From assembly GCA_013399305.1 (NCBI GenBank), contig VXAI01000021.1:4403874-4467873 (forward strand): a DNA stretch of 64,000 nucleotides, given 5' to 3'. The stretch comes from Rostratula benghalensis. Its lineage: Eukaryota > Chordata > Aves > Charadriiformes > Rostratulidae. Position 1 is the first letter of the stretch; every line of letters begins with the position of its first letter. Made by a program: the position numbers and the translations under genes. Of the stretch, positions 63,901-64,000 are shown piece by piece. The notes under the pieces were generated by a model, which was not told the origin of the DNA, searched no databases, and saw only the letters and a list, made by a program, of their open reading frames with translations.

Positions 63901-64000
63901 TAACTCTGAGTGCGTGCAGGAAATGACACCAAATACAACCCCAAGATGGCTGAAGATTTGCTTCCAAATTTGCACAAATATAAGTAGAAATTGATTCTGC

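Larger units (their letters stand above)
53036..64000. other. Non-coding DNA to the window end
   Basis: No gene is recognised. Simple tracts: A/G at 54225-54251, (TA)n at about 55779-55791, (AAATA)n at 57958-57989, A12 or so near 58592-58604 and 58796-58809. A degenerate tRNA-like stretch lies at about 57677-57725 (minus). The longest frame is 148 codons on the minus strand (56969-56523), Cys-rich and unrecognised. Segment 61290-61460 is repeat-poor and rich in TAATT words. ATTCTATGATT at about 63058-63068 resembles a CR1 end but has no supporting sequence upstream. Confidence 0.5.

Noticed and set aside
1..64000. Bacterial-style features (operons, CRISPR arrays, riboswitches, Shine-Dalgarno sites)
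   Set aside because: The composition, CR1 LINE content and lack of dense coding show vertebrate nuclear DNA; no regularly spaced repeats of CRISPR type are present.

Overview
The window looks like avian nuclear DNA. It is AT-rich, has no protein-coding gene, exon chain or RNA gene that I can support, and its recognisable repeats are mostly CR1 LINE copies of the bird type. These carry the short ATTCTATGAT-like 3' terminal repeats, and their relics decode to CR1 endonuclease and reverse-transcriptase motifs. Recognisable CR1 covers about 4 kb (roughly 6%), which fits a bird better than a mammal. A CR1-bearing crocodilian or turtle is less likely but not excluded. A five-base N gap at 31321-31325 marks this as draft assembly sequence. 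I read the window as a large intron or a gene desert; nothing in the sequence lets me name a host gene.

Layout. 1-6970: unique AT-rich DNA. 6971-8870: a long, internally deleted CR1 copy on the minus strand, with readable endonuclease and early reverse-transcriptase segments. 10815-11265: a plus-strand CR1 reverse-transcriptase fragment without a 3' end. 11521-12325: an older minus-strand CR1. 14208-14293 and 16526-16613: an 86-88 bp direct duplication, nearly identical, 2.3 kb apart. 20287-22443: three G-rich tracts that fit the G-quadruplex pattern. 29170-29205: the first bases of an avian endogenous-retrovirus LTR. 41195-41420: a multi-hairpin segment that looks like an old non-autonomous DNA transposon, followed at once by a CR1 3' end (41443-41910). 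48800-49520: an AT-rich block dense in CTTTG motifs that may be an enhancer. 50020-50535: a GC-rich block with the longest open frame of the window, followed by another CR1 3' end (50653-51065). About 51210-51600 and 52660-53035: two diverged direct copies of a roughly 350 bp segment. 53036-64000: mostly unique AT-rich DNA with A-rich runs.

No operon, CRISPR array, or intact viral or cellular gene was found. Most open frames are short and look like chance. The exceptions are four frames that fall in CR1 relics (minus 7870-8100, plus 10897-11085, minus 11713-12075, minus 50730-50921). I found no convincing new biological system. The best leads are the two local duplications, the GC-rich block, the hairpin element and the CTTTG cluster.
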